NCBI RefSeq assembly: GCF_947623445.1
Contig: NC_135245.1
Coordinates: 441,501-505,500 of the forward strand
Length of the DNA: 64,000 nt
Direction of reading: 5' to 3'
DNA from: Clavelina lepadiformis
Lineage: Eukaryota > Chordata > Ascidiacea > Aplousobranchia > Clavelinidae
Below the pieces are notes generated by a model. It was not told the DNA's origin. It saw only the letters and a program-made list of their open reading frames with translations, and did no database searches. Numbering within the stretch: position 1 is the first letter of the stretch; the number at the start of each line of letters is the position of its first letter. Positions 25,689-37,085 of this stretch are shown one piece after another. Both the position numbers and the translations under genes were made by a program.

Positions 25689-28023
25689 ATGGCCTGGCAT
25701 ACATTTGAAAAGTTACTCACAGAAGTTGGGAAATATTCTACTTTTATCGGCAAAGTCTGGATAACTTTCCTTTTTACGTTCAGGTCGGTTGAATTACGTG
25801 GTAGTTGTGTAACAAATTTTGCTGAGCTCACACCATTATCGGCCGTGGCCTTTGTTAAACATGAATGAAAATTCTTCAAGCACCAAAGATATTATGAAGT
25901 GCGCAAACATTAATTGCTCACTTCAAACAGTGATAACGGTTCATGATGAGTAAGTTGTAAAACCGATGTTCTGTAAAATCGAGTTTACTCTGTGAAGTCA
26001 CAATTCCAGGTTAATAATAGTGGCGAGCATTGGGGACACGGTGTACAGCGACGAACAGTCAGCGTTCAAATGTAACACGCTGCAACCCGGATGTGAAAAC
26101 GTTTGCTTCAATGATTTCTCGCCCATCTCGCAAATCAGGTCGGTTGAAAATAAATAAATAATAGTACTTATACTTATAGTACCAACGTACTTGTTAGTAC
26201 TTGCAAAAGAACACTTCACACGTTTTACAGTTTTGTTTATTTGTTTGTTGGAAACTTACCTCTTCCAGATTCTGGGCGGTTCAAATATTATTTGTGGGTA
26301 CGCCGAGTATAATGTTTATAGTCTACGCAATGCACGCAGTCTCCAGGGTAACTCCGACCTCAGATGTGAAGCAATCGGACGTCGAATCTGAGAGTAGGTG
26401 GCTTTAAGTATTTCATGATGACTTAGACATTGAAAACCCCGCGTTGGGTCTAAGCTGGTGCTTACAATTTAACATATTATGTCATAAAACGTTTAAGATG
26501 ACGAAGCAGAAGAAAGACCGCCGCGTCGAAGTTGGAAGAAAACCGAATCAAGTTTGACGTCATCTAACGGAACTCATCTACCTCATTATGACGAAATAAT
26601 CTACACCGGAAAAAATGGTAAGAAAGATCATTTTTGCCGACCAGAGTTTGTCGTGATGCTTTGCTACCTGTTTGCTGGAAGGGTAAGCGATGACGTAAAC
26701 CTTGTTGATCTTAATTTGTTGTTCTCATGTTTCAAAGACTCTACTCAACCAGGAGTGAACCGAAGATTTTCAAAAAATTCCAAGTCTAGTCACATGACGT
26801 CACGGTTGAGTGGCCACAGGATGGCAAGAAAAAGATGCAAGTTAAGGAAAAATGTCGATGAAAGTTTTAATAAAACAACAACCATTAAACGAGAGGGATT
26901 TCATAGAGAAAGGTGTGAATATGTGACGTCATGTATAACGTGAAACGAGCAAGAAAAAACTATTTCAGTTGCTTAAAAAAAATCAAATCTATTATTTCTG
27001 TTATTTGCAGCTTTTCTCCAATTTTAATCGATTACTATTTCTTTTACAAATTTAGGAAAACAAAAGGGAAGGGTAAAATGAAACGTAAAAAATTTTATCA
27101 GCAACATGGCGTGTCCGATGTGGTGACAACCTTCTGGATTGAGATCGCTTACACCGGCCAAGCAGTTTTAAGAACGATTATCGAAGCAGTTTTTCTCTAT
27201 TTGCAGGTTTTTATGCCTATTTCGGCCTCCAATGTGTAACAAAGCAGAAAATGTTTGGTAAAGCAATTAGAAGTTGTTTACTTTTTGTAACGATGTTCCA
27301 CAACACAGTATCGTCTTTACAACTTCAACGTCCCTGAACTATATCGATGCAAACGAAGTCCATGTCCGCTCACAGTGGAATGCTTTGTTTCAAGACCAAA
27401 GGTTGTATTTTTTGTTTTGCTGTGTGTGGGGTTGCGTGGATACAAAATTTCCTCATAGCATATGCGCAACTAGATGAGTTGTTGCATTAAGAGACTTTTT
27501 AAATCACTGAAAACGCTGATTACTAAAAAAACAAAAATAAAACTTTGATTTAACGTTTTTAAATCAAGACACGATCAATTTTTATCATTTCCAGGAGAAG
27601 ACAATATTTCTCCGCTTCATGTACGCAATGACGGTACTTTCCCTAGTTTTAAACGCGATAGAACTCATCATACTCGCAGTGAAGTGGACGAGAAGATGTG
27701 GCAAGAATGCTGGTGGAGAGGACACGATCTTTGACCGTAAACTACCTGTGGAGGTCATACAGTGCAGGTAAGATTCGTCCACTTGAAATCATTTTTCAAC
27801 TAAATTCGTTTACTGAAACTTCTTCGCCAATATCAACGTCCGGGCGCCATTGCAAACAATTGAAACTGTTGTTTATCTTTTGTCAAGGAGGAACACTCGC
27901 CACGTCATTTTAAAAAGTTTTCCACAACTGGCCCCGTTCCCACGAGATCATGACAGTTCACTGGGAGACTTTTCTGATGACGACATAATAGACAGTGATA
28001 ATGTTGTTTATGACGTAGTGTGA
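25689..28023 (+). CDS. Connexin (gap-junction channel subunit), eight exons
   Basis: Exons 25689-25783, 26010-26138, 26269-26393, 26498-26617, 27067-27206, 27309-27401, 27595-27767 and 27888-28023 join in phase to 336 residues. The start [18 protein letters not shown] and [14 protein letters not shown] match the connexin amino terminus and first membrane segment. Loop 1 has [12 protein letters not shown] (C-x6-C-x3-C). Loop 2 has [12 protein letters not shown] (C-x4-C-x5-C) followed by FVSRPKEKTIF. Four membrane segments and a basic cytoplasmic loop are present. The tail is short and acidic ([15 protein letters not shown]). Six subunits form a hemichannel in the plasma membrane. The exon-5 acceptor at 27066 was chosen because only it keeps [13 protein letters not shown] open. 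The donor after FLYLQ (GTTTTT) is weak but gives the canonical FLYLQYRLYNF. Many introns are normal for tunicate connexins. Confidence 0.9.
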
Positions 28024-28506
28024 CGAATGTATCAAGGCGGGGTAAACATATTAACTCCAAATCCGGAGAAACTTGAAGAAGCCAGAACCTGGCAAGAAAC
28101 TGGTTACCTGATTCTCTACTACATACGCGCACAAACCACGAATTCATTTATATTTTTTAGCTTGAGATTTTCTTGAAATATATTGGGCGGGAGTTTTCAA
28201 CTTTCACATCTTGCTTTATACCCAATAGCCTGCTGCAGTAAGGAAAGTTTAAAAATTGTCATCATCACAGCATCTCACATGACATTCTTTTAGCACATTC
28301 AGATTTTTGAAATCTATATTAAGCACAACTACAAAGCAGACCTGAACATTTATGAAGATAAATAAGAAAACAAGAGAAGACAAAACAGGAAACAACAACA
28401 CAGCAGCGCGTTGAAACCTTCCACGCTCTTCGTGTCCGAACAAAATAACGGTTCCTCATCACTTTCAGCTGATCCTGTCCTCGCATTAACTTCATTTTTT
28501 TAACAG
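28024..28506. other. Connexin 3' flank
   Basis: Probably 3' UTR and spacer; no gene seen. Confidence 0.4.
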
Positions 28507-28960
28507 GCGCTGCGTCTGGTATTGGCCAAGCAATTGCGAATGCATTTGCCAAGAACGGATCTTTATTGTGTTTTTTTTTATGATAAAGATGAAGAAAATT
28601 TAAATATAGTTACTAAGCAATGCAAGAAGGCTGGTGCAAGCAAGGTAGGTCGCACTGATGTTCAGTTACTTTCCAATTACATGAAAATCTTTTTGAAATT
28701 AAAAAGATGTTTCAGATGTCGGCTGTAGTCGCCGATTTACGAGTTTTTTCAGTCCCTTAGTGTGCAGGACAAATATGTTAAGACCACCAGACGTGCTTGG
28801 ACCTGATTTAAATGAAGATTAACTTTTTGGGCTTGAAGAAAAAACTCATCCGCTAAGTGGAGTGCTGGTAGAGAAGCAAGACGTGGTGGACGCCATCTTG
28901 TTTCTGGCGTCTGACTCTGCCCGAATCATCACCGGGACCTGTTTGGCTGAGGCAAAATGA
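28507..28960 (+). pseudogene. SDR relic 1, internally deleted
   Basis: 28507-28644 matches exon 2 of the intact SDR (TGCGTCTGGTATTGG, the cofactor loop) but is 4 bp longer, so the frame shifts. 28717-28743 matches the start of exon 3, then jumps directly to the acceptor and body of exon 7 (GTGCTGGTAGAGAAGCAAGA). Exons 4-6 are missing. The Asn-Ser-Tyr-Lys catalytic part is therefore absent. Confidence 0.85.
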
Positions 28961-31080
28961 GATGATGAATCTGTATCCTGGCCCATCTTTGTACAAACCG
29001 TGTCTCCATGGGGCAGTTGTTGGCCGTCTGAATCCAGTTCAGGAAGTTACGTGTCCAAATCACGACCGGGTCACTTCATCTTTTTGGTCCAGGTCGATTC
29101 AACCGATCCGTTATTTAATTAACGTCGGAAATATGAACGCAAATTTAAAGAACTCGTATGACGTTTCCACAAAAGAGCTGATTGGAAATTTGGCGATGAT
29201 TAATCGCGAAGACTTTTGATTGGTTAGTTGAAAACATCTGTAATTAGCGCGCGACGCGCGGAATGTAAGGCGACGTCACAAGAGCATAAAGAAGCTTGTG
29301 GTCATTTTAGTTTGACGATGGCTGAGAAGGTCGCAATTGAGAGAACTTATGCGTTGGCTTGATCAGCTCAGTATTACAGTGCAAAGTGAAAGCTTTCCTT
29401 GGTACATCTGTAGAGTTGAACGTTCAATATTTTGTTGATAGTGATGAATATGTTTATGACAAAAATAATTCAAAAATAATCTTTACATCTGCACTTGCAG
29501 TATATACATATAGTATACGTATTAACATTATTAGGTCTTAGACGATTAGGAAGTTTTTAAAGCTGTCCATTTGATATTTTTATTTCATTGTAAACAATTC
29601 CTGTTGACTTGTAAATCTGCAGAGGTTGATGCGGCAGATGCAGAGTTTATCGGTCTTAACTTATGTTATTGACTTAATTAACCTGCTGCATTAATTATCT
29701 GACTCTATTGTTGCGTGCGGTTAGAATTCTCTAACCTCTTGTCAGCCGAAAGTTCTTATTATATTATAACAGATACAGTTTACCAGAAAAGGTTTTTATT
29801 GTAGGTGCTGTACACTTTCTCAATATTACGCATAACCAAAAACATAGTAATACCACTGCTAATAAGATGTCTATGGAATTACAATCACCATGACTACTGT
29901 AGTTCGGTCGTACAACTCTCTATAACTTTCCGTCTGACGATTTCTCGCGCAGAAGTTCGAGCTTATAAAACGTGGTGCGATGTGGCAGAAATATACGACA
30001 AAAAAAGCATGAACATTTCAAAGCGTGTGAACGAGAAAAACAGTGCGTTTGCAATGCAGATTACATTCAGTTAAAGCTGGCGTTTCTTGGAAACGACCTG
30101 GTAACGTACTAAAAGGAGTTTTCACACGAAGTTATTCAGAGCAAGTTTTCAAATATACCAACGATAATTGCAGTGTTACCAAAAAGCAAGTTCATAAACT
30201 CCAATCAATCACTGGAAAACTCTTTCCCAAGAATGATGTAATGGTATTAAAAATGCCACCCAGGCCGCTATAAATCTAGCCCGGTTATGTACTGTAATTG
30301 CAAGTTATCTTTCAAACTGGTTTGATACGACCTTAGCTGGTTATATTTTTGTAACAAAGCCAGCACGTAAATTAACTTTATTTCGGAAGTATAAATACCG
30401 GTTTAGCTTTGATCAAAATTATCAAAATTTTAAAATGGAAAAAGTTCTTAACTCGAGCAATTAATATTTTTACAGGTCCAGGCAATGGTTCTCCGATCAA
30501 ATCTCAACATTCTGACACTTCCTAGGAAAGTTCCTTTTTTCAGCACAGTAACGTTTCCATATTTATACATAGGGGCGCCGGAAAGAAAGGTTAAATGGGT
30601 TTGTGCGGCTTATGACTTATGAATAACACTAAAACAGGTTCTTGGTAAATATATACCACAATAAGTTTACAGCGTATTCATAAAAAATTTGATTGATAAA
30701 CAATTCGCAAAATTAAATTCTGTCCTTTGTGGTGAATCCATTCTATTCATGTGTTCAGTGGAATGGTTCAATCATAATGTTTTTGTTGAATTTTATATTC
30801 TTAAAATATTTTACGCTGTCACTGTTTCGCTGAAAAACCATAACTTCAAAGCTACATTTTCCTTAACCTAACCGGTATAACATATAGTTAGTTTATTAAT
30901 CATCTGTTTAATAAAATGTGAAGTATTAATTAATTATTGTACTGAAGTATTAGTGGCATAGTATAGTGATTTTTATTATAAACCCTTGGACACTGATTTA
31001 TAAAACGTTTTAGCACTAAACGGTGCTAATGATTAAACTCCAACTGAGCTTTCAACCACGATGCAATGAAAACTTTTTTC
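28961..31080. other. Intergenic, no gene seen
   Basis: Short frames without motifs. A GC-rich palindromic patch (GCGCGCGACGCGCGGAA) lies near 29247. Confidence 0.45.
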
Positions 31081-31168
31081 TCTGCAGCTGCTACATGGCC
31101 GGGAATCGAACCCGCTACCTTCATGCTGTAAGGCAAAACCTTTACAACCAAGCTAAACCACCGCTTTT
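31080..31168 (-). repeat. tRNA-derived SINE relic
   Basis: The minus strand reads GGTGGTTTAGCTTGGTTGTAA (A-box-like) and GGGTTCGATTCCCGGCCATG (B-box), with tRNA-like spacing. It lacks a clean acceptor stem and is probably a SINE head rather than a working tRNA gene. Confidence 0.55.
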
Positions 31169-31284
31169 ATTTTGGTTCAATTTTTAAATATATATCATTC
31201 GCAATCGCCTTGCCAATTAAAAAACATCTTCACACTAATGTTGCCACTTCACCCGCATCTCCGGCCGGCGCCCCAGTCCCAGAC

Positions 31285-31575
31285 ATTGTTAAGTGGCTTA
31301 AGGCCGTTAACTTACACATGGGGTTGGGGTTAGGGAAGGGATTAGGAAGGGAGGGTGGGGTTGGGGTGGGGTTTAAAGGGTTTAGAGTGGCCCAATGCCG
31401 AGGAATAGGACACAAAGCGGCGTAGGGCCATGGATTGATTAAGAGTGGCTTATGACCTTTGTTGGGTTAAGAGTGGCTTACGGCCGGGGTTTAATCTATC
31501 GCGGCTTACGGCCGTAATTAAAGCTTAAGCGGCTTATGGCCTTGAATTGGGCTAGAATGGCTTATGGCCGGGGTT
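31285..31575. repeat. Diverged minisatellite, GGCTTAYGGCC units
   Basis: About six or seven units of roughly 30-40 bp, each with GTGGCTTAAGGCC or GCGGCTTATGGCC-like cores (31289, 31449, 31480, 31504, 31529, 31557). A G-rich stretch (GGGGTTGGGGTTAGGG) sits among them. Confidence 0.65.
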
Positions 31576-31645
31576 CGAACCTGGAACCGATCGCACCGAG
31601 TGCAATGTCGAAGAATACGAGCTACGAAGTGGCAACTGTAGACAA
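31560..31645 (-). repeat. tRNA-derived SINE relic
   Basis: The minus strand has GCCACTTCGTAGCTCGTATTC and CAGGTTCGAACCCCGGCC, a tRNA-like A/B-box pair. It shares its head with the plus-strand copy at 32060. Confidence 0.6.
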
Positions 31646-31689
31646 AGGTAAATTAACGTATTTAACCTGGCATCAGGTGTTGGTTCTTG

Positions 31690-31785
31690 AAAAAAGGAAA
31701 AGGTATCAGCCAGAGATTCGAACCCGAGACCCATTACACCGAATGAATTTCAGCTGTAACCGAGCTATGAAACGGTATCCTTCAG
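31690..31785 (-). repeat. tRNA-derived SINE relic
   Basis: The minus strand has CATAGCTCGGTTACAG and GGGTTCGAATCTCTGG with tRNA-like spacing. Confidence 0.55.
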
Positions 31786-31884
31786 TTAAGTTGAAAATAT
31801 ATATAACCATCAAACTTTTTTTAAAGAAGCGGTTCTTGTAGAACCTATTGCTTCAATTGATGAGAAAGTTTGGTCTGAAGTTTC

Positions 31885-31975
31885 TCGCGCTGTAATGTAG
31901 GATACTGGGATAGCTCGTGATATTATTCACGAAACTCGACGGTAAAGGTTCTGGGTTCAGGTCCTTTGAAAATTG
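31885..31975 (+). repeat. tRNA-derived SINE relic
   Basis: GGATAGCTCGTGATATTATTC and TTCTGGGTTCAGGTCC suggest a decayed tRNA-like head. Confidence 0.4.
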
Positions 31976-32054
31976 AAGCCAAATGTATATATTTTCTTTT
32001 CAAACGAAACTTCCGAAGCATCGTTCTTGGTCATATTTGTTAAACTACTTTGTT

Positions 32055-32142
32055 CGCATGTGCCACTTCGTAGCTCGTGTGCATAGACACTGCAGTCGGT
32101 TCCATAGGTTCCAGGTTCAATCCTGGCCTTGGTGGAATAAAA
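32055..32142 (+). repeat. tRNA-derived SINE relic
   Basis: GCCACTTCGTAGCTCGTGTGC and CCAGGTTCAATCCTGGCC; related to the minus-strand copy at 31560-31645. Confidence 0.6.
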
Positions 32143-32542
32143 CGCCATATGGTGGAGGTATAAGCCGGATCCAAGACGTCTAAAGAGGAGGCGCCGAGCA
32201 ATCCCAGGAGCTGCCAGGGTAGAGCCAGGAAGCTAGGAAGCCAGGATGCCAACCAAGGTCGTGGTCGGGCTATGGAGTGTCGATGCGAGGTATTTGACTT
32301 ACATTATCAACTGAATCACCTACGTAATTTATTGCGAACTTACATTCAGGGAAATTTGCATTTATTGTTTGCTTTCTTTGTCTATTGTTCTATACATGTG
32401 TCCCAATCATGATTTAGCTCGTTTATAAAAACATTTTTTCTAACGTGGTTTCTGCAATATCAGTTTCAGGGTTTCTAAGGAAACATCTATTTTACTTCCT
32501 CAGATTTCACTTGATCCAGATCAATTTTTGTTTTTTTTTCAG

Positions 32543-32785
32543 TCCTTGGTGTGCAGGACAAATATATTAAAACGGCCAGACGCGCTTGGACCTGATTTAA
32601 GTGAAGATGAAATTTTTGAGTTTGAGGAAAAAACTCAACTGATAGGTGGAGTGCTGATACAGAAGGAAGACGTGGTGGACGCCATCTTGTTTCTGGCATC
32701 TTATTCTGCCCGAACCATCACCAGGACCAACTTGCTTTTAGACAGGGGTCGCTTGCTTGCTGGTCCATTATATAAGGGCGAATAA
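32543..32785 (+). pseudogene. SDR relic 2, last exon only
   Basis: A single copy of exon 7 of the SDR gene with its acceptor tract. It is open from RTNILKRPDALGPDL to VVDAILFLAS and a stop at 32783-32785. One base is missing near its start compared with 35669-35909, and no upstream exons were found. Confidence 0.85.
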
Positions 32786-33126
32786 ACCGCGCCTTGTTGA
32801 TGATGTAATTCTATTAACCGGTTGGGATTGTTTCGAAAGGTTTCAATACTTAACCGCGGCGTCGTAAATAAATTAAATATTTTCGTTGCGTCAACCGTCA
32901 TGAAGTCAATTGTCAACGGATTACGTCAGAACACAGACATCATCCAAAACAACAAATATTGATAGAATGAAGGGTTCGGCAAACTTTTATGCTAATCAGC
33001 AAACGACGTCAAATTGAATAGCAACCATATAGATCAGAAATTTATACTGACGCAATAACTTTAACTGTTACACTGTGCATCAATTTTATAATTGCTTAAA
33101 GTAGTTTTTGTCATAGTAAAGCAATC

Positions 33127-33215
33127 CAGGGCTTGTGGTTTAGCGGAGCGATTTAAACGCTAGTCTCGCAGTTAAGCGACACGTGTTTAATACACAGCGC
33201 CACCCTGCAAATACT
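33127..33215 (+). repeat. Degenerate tRNA-like SINE head
   Basis: GGCTTGTGGTTTAGCGGAGCG, then GTCTCGCAGTTAAGCG and GTGTTTAATACAC, in tRNA order, strongly decayed. Confidence 0.35.
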
Positions 33216-34438
33216 TTCCTGTAGTTTTATAACATTTGGTGGCGCCAGAGAAGAGTTTGCCGCAACCTTTCTCCATTTCTCTCGGTTCCCCATTTTCCTC
33301 ATGTCCTTGACCAGAATCATTCCAGTTCATCAGAGAGGTTGTCTTCTCATATTTTTGTTGTTCCTCCTCCTCTTACCGTTCCTACGGCATTGCCTTTGAC
33401 AGTTCTGTTAGAATTACCAGAATAAACGTGTGAGAGAATAAACTTAAAAGGCGACTGATCTGCGAAATGATAAATCCCGGATTAGATACAAATCTAATGA
33501 ATACATTGGCTTATTACATCAATAAATGAGTAATAAAATTAAAAATGGACAATTTAATTTAGGTAATGTATTGATAATGTTGAAGTTGTTGTCACAGTCA
33601 CAACTTTGCTGAGTGCAATGTTTCATGCAGTCCACGCTGTTGCAAAGAACATTGGCAAAGCTTTAAATTTACAAAAACTTAAAGTATAACAAAATTTACC
33701 AGTTTTCTTGACCATTTAGTAAGGCGTTTATTTAGTAAAAAAATAAATATGTAGCCTACATATAAATTCAGGAGCATTTATTTAACGGTATGTATGGCTT
33801 GGCAAAACTTCTCCTGGCAGAGAGACTGGTATGTCTGTTCAGTGCTCAAACAAGCCTGTCACGTAAAATCTAGCGCACAATTCTAATCACTCAATATCGG
33901 CACTAGATTTATATTGGAAAATTTGTATAGTATAATAGTATACAATAATACAGTTTGCAAATGTCTGCTGATAAGAAAATCAAAGTCAAAGTCAACATAA
34001 AGACGTCATTTACTGACAATTCTCTGAGACGATCGTGGATGTTCAGTTCAGATGACAGTTCAAGTTCAGCCAAAACCATACGATTAGTGTTAAAATTTTG
34101 AAGCTCACTGCTTGCCACTTTGAATGCCTTGAGCAATAAATGAACGTCATGATAATTGATCAATATAATTGTTTCACAAGACAATAAAGATCTAACTAAT
34201 GATGAATGATGCACTACAGGCGCAGCAGTGACGTAGAGTATACTTTAGATTGGTTGTTCGTGTTGGCAATGTTAGTTGCAGCATCCACAGATCTGGTCAA
34301 CTTCAAGTTACCGCGTAAACACTAGAATCGACATTACCAGTAAGCAAGTGGTTATGCCTCAGGGAATGGCAACAACCAAACAAGTTGCCACTACGCGTCT
34401 TATACAAGGCATTCATGAGAAGCTTACGTGCAGGAGAC
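33216..34438. other. Spacer upstream of the intact SDR gene
   Basis: No coding exon recognised; presumed to hold the SDR promoter. Confidence 0.4.
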
Positions 34439-35909
34439 ATGACAGAATTTGCTTCGAAAGTTGTTCTGGTTTCAGGTGAGCCTATAAGTTGCAGCTTGGT
34501 ATAAATTTCATATTTCTAAACGCAAAATCTGATATTAACATTAAAACATAATCTCTCTCTGTAACAGGCGCTGCGTCTGGTATTGGACAAGCAACTGCAA
34601 ATGCATTTGCCAAGAAAGGAGCTTCATTGAGTTTGGTTGATAAAGATGAAGAAAATTTAAATAAAGTTACCAAGCAATGCAAGAAGGCCGGTGCAAGCAA
34701 GGTAGGTCGCACTGATGTTCAGTAACTTTTCTATTTACGATTGGAAACATGTTTTAGGTGTTGGCTGTAGTCGCCGATTTACGAGTCGAAGACAACATAG
34801 TTCGAGCAATGAACGAAACGATTAAAACGTTCGACAGGTTGGATGTGCTTGTCAATAACGCAGGAGTATTCCGAATGGGCTCAGTGGCAGAGGTAGATTA
34901 GCATCAACCATTCTGTGTTTTACTCAGCGGTTAACACCGTCTTTAGACTCAATTATCGTCGTACCTGTTGTATAACGTCTTTAACTTCTCAACTTAAAGC
35001 TGTGTCAAATCTTTAGGCTCCGATGGAATCATTCGATTTACTTTTCCACGTGAACGTGAAGGCTCATTTCCACTTCACCCAGCTTGCTGTGCCCCATTTG
35101 GAAAAGACGAAAGGTGGCAAAAAGTTTTGTATTTATAGTATTTTGATCGAACATAGTTCTTTGATAAAGCTTACTCAATGCTTTTAATAATTAATCTAAG
35201 TGGTTGTAATGCTTTGTAGTGAACCTGTAAAGTAAATTTTCCATCATATAACGAGCAGCTATTTGTAATTCAGGAAACGTGATTAACATGACAAGTGTGG
35301 CCGGTGAAATGTTCGCACCCGGAGGAATCTTGTACGGGATGACAAAGGCAGCGATGATTTATTTCACCAAATCGGCAGCATTGGGTCAGGGTTTGCTAAC
35401 TTAATTCGAAAATTTACGAAAACACGTTTTGACCACATCTTGATAAAACAACCCATAAACTTCACTTATAAGTTTATATTATTTTGTCACTTTGTTTTGT
35501 TTATACAGGTTTGGCTGGAAAGGAGATTAGAGTGAACGCTGTATCGTAAGTTAAACTGACTCAACTTTAGTGACGTAAAGTTATTATAACTTGTGGCATT
35601 GCCTATGTTTTGAGAGAACGTTTCACTTTGACACACGTTTTCAACTTTTCTAATTTATTTGTTTTCAGTCCTGGACTTTGCAAAACAAACATAATGGGGG
35701 TACCAGGAGCTCTTAGACCTGATATAAATGAAGCTGATTTCTACGGTTTTGAAGCAAAAACTCATCCTCTAGGTAAAGTGCTGGTAGAGAAGCAAGACGT
35801 GGTGGACGCCATCTTGTTTCTGGCATCTAACTCTGCTCGAGCCATCACCGGGACCTGTTTGGCTGTGGACAGAGGTCGCTTGCTTGCTGGTTCTGCAAAC
35901 AATTTTTGA
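34439..35909 (+). CDS. Classical short-chain dehydrogenase/reductase, intact
   Basis: Exons 34439-34475, 34568-34701, 34758-34892, 35017-35113, 35274-35384, 35509-35545 and 35669-35909 join in phase to 263 residues. The start MTEFASKVVLVSG leads to the cofactor loop SGAASGIGQA (TGxxxGIG type). Then come LVNNAGVFRMG and the catalytic Asn (HVNVKAHF), Ser (NMTSVAG) and Tyr/Lys (YGMTKAA). The end has VVDAILFLASNSARAITGTCLAVDRGR, the usual SDR closing segment. It should be a soluble NAD(P)-dependent oxidoreductase related to FabG-like enzymes; the substrate is not predictable. It is the only intact copy among four homologous loci within about 9 kb. Confidence 0.93.
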
Positions 35910-35934
35910 TTGACTGTATCTTGGCATTGGCGTA

Positions 35935-35940
35935 AATAAA
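35935..35940 (+). terminator. SDR gene polyadenylation signal
   Basis: AATAAA 25 bases after the stop. Confidence 0.6.
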
Positions 35941-36465
35941 AATCCATTTGATGAGTTGTCATAATTTTATGTGGTTGAGTTTGTCACCAGATGTGGCGTT
36001 TTTAATGAAATCGATTTTACTCGAACCTTTAACAAAGTTAAATATTTGTTAGAGGATTAAATAGGTCACATTGATCTTTCAGGACAACGAAACTAATGCG
36101 AAGAAAGTGTTGCAATAGAAAGCTTCCTGATCAAATGAACAGCAACATCCTAACTTTTTACAGCAGCTACCGGCCTACCACAAGCATAACCACGTAACGA
36201 CAAACAATATTATTATGTTTCAATGTGTAATTAGCTTGACGCAGTTGAATTGCTTACGTCAAACACAGCAGTTTTGTGGTTGCCTCAGTCGTGCGACGAG
36301 ATGTGTTGTGGTTTGTATATTTTTAACAGCAACGCTTCCTGACAAGGCCCGGTAGCCAGGAACAAGCTCACTACGTGCTTAAGTTGTCAGAACTAGATTT
36401 TACTGCTCTGCTAATTTATAGTTCTGCCACCACAGCACTCAAATCAATCGACTCTAATCGCAGTT

Positions 36466-36555
36466 ACCAGTAATTATACTGGTAAAAAGAATTATATTAA
36501 TATGTTGTGGTTAAGCAGCTATTGCCATAAATAAGTAGAAAAAACGCAAAATCTT
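36466..36555. repeat. Interspersed repeat, copy 2
   Basis: Partner of 13068-13145; see that entry. It is followed by a short TA run at about 36561. Confidence 0.5.
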
Positions 36556-36661
36556 AGCTATATATATATATATTTTGTTATGTGTTTGTGCCGGCAGTCG
36601 ATTGCCGCCACTTTGCTTGTCCAAATAAATCTCTAGTTACATCACGTAGTTCAATTTTCTA

Positions 36662-37085
36662 GGTTTGGCAGAGAAAGGAATTAGAGTAAACGTTGTCGCG
36701 TTGTTTCAATGTGAGCATAAAAACCGGATAACTCCGCAGTAGTATTCTAAAACTATAAAGATCTGTGCCGATGATTTCGTGTAATGTTGAAATAACTTGA
36801 CTATTTCTTTACACTTTTGCCAAAACGAAAAACTTGTTCATGCTATGTATATTCCAGACTAACGACTCGCAGAACTTATTTGTTATTTCATCCTGGAGCG
36901 CCAACCTCTGGATAAAAATGAAGTTGAATATTATCACTCGGTGGCGCAAACTCCACCACAAAGTGACGTTAACATTGAAACAAAAGGGGTAGCAGACTTC
37001 ATTTTGTTTCTGGCGTCTGATTCCACCTGAACCCTCATCGGGACCTGCCTGTCCACAGACAGAGGCTATGAGTGCTTTTTGGTCC
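36662..37085 (+). pseudogene. SDR relic 3, exons 6 and 7
   Basis: 36662-36703 matches exon 6 (GGTTTGGCAGAGAAAGGAAT; GIRVN). About 36885-37080 matches exon 7 in pieces (CATTTTGTTTCTGGCGTCTGA, ATCGGGACCTGCCTG, ACAGACAGAGGC) with stops and shifts. It is the oldest-looking SDR remnant here. Confidence 0.7.

Noticed and set aside
26554-26943. 129-codon frame within the connexin
   Set aside because: Only its first part (to 26617) is exon 4; the rest reads into the intron and lacks connexin features.
31210-31425. Overlapping Pro/Gly-rich frames on both strands
   Set aside because: Composition of the G-rich minisatellite; no start context, splice partner or motif.
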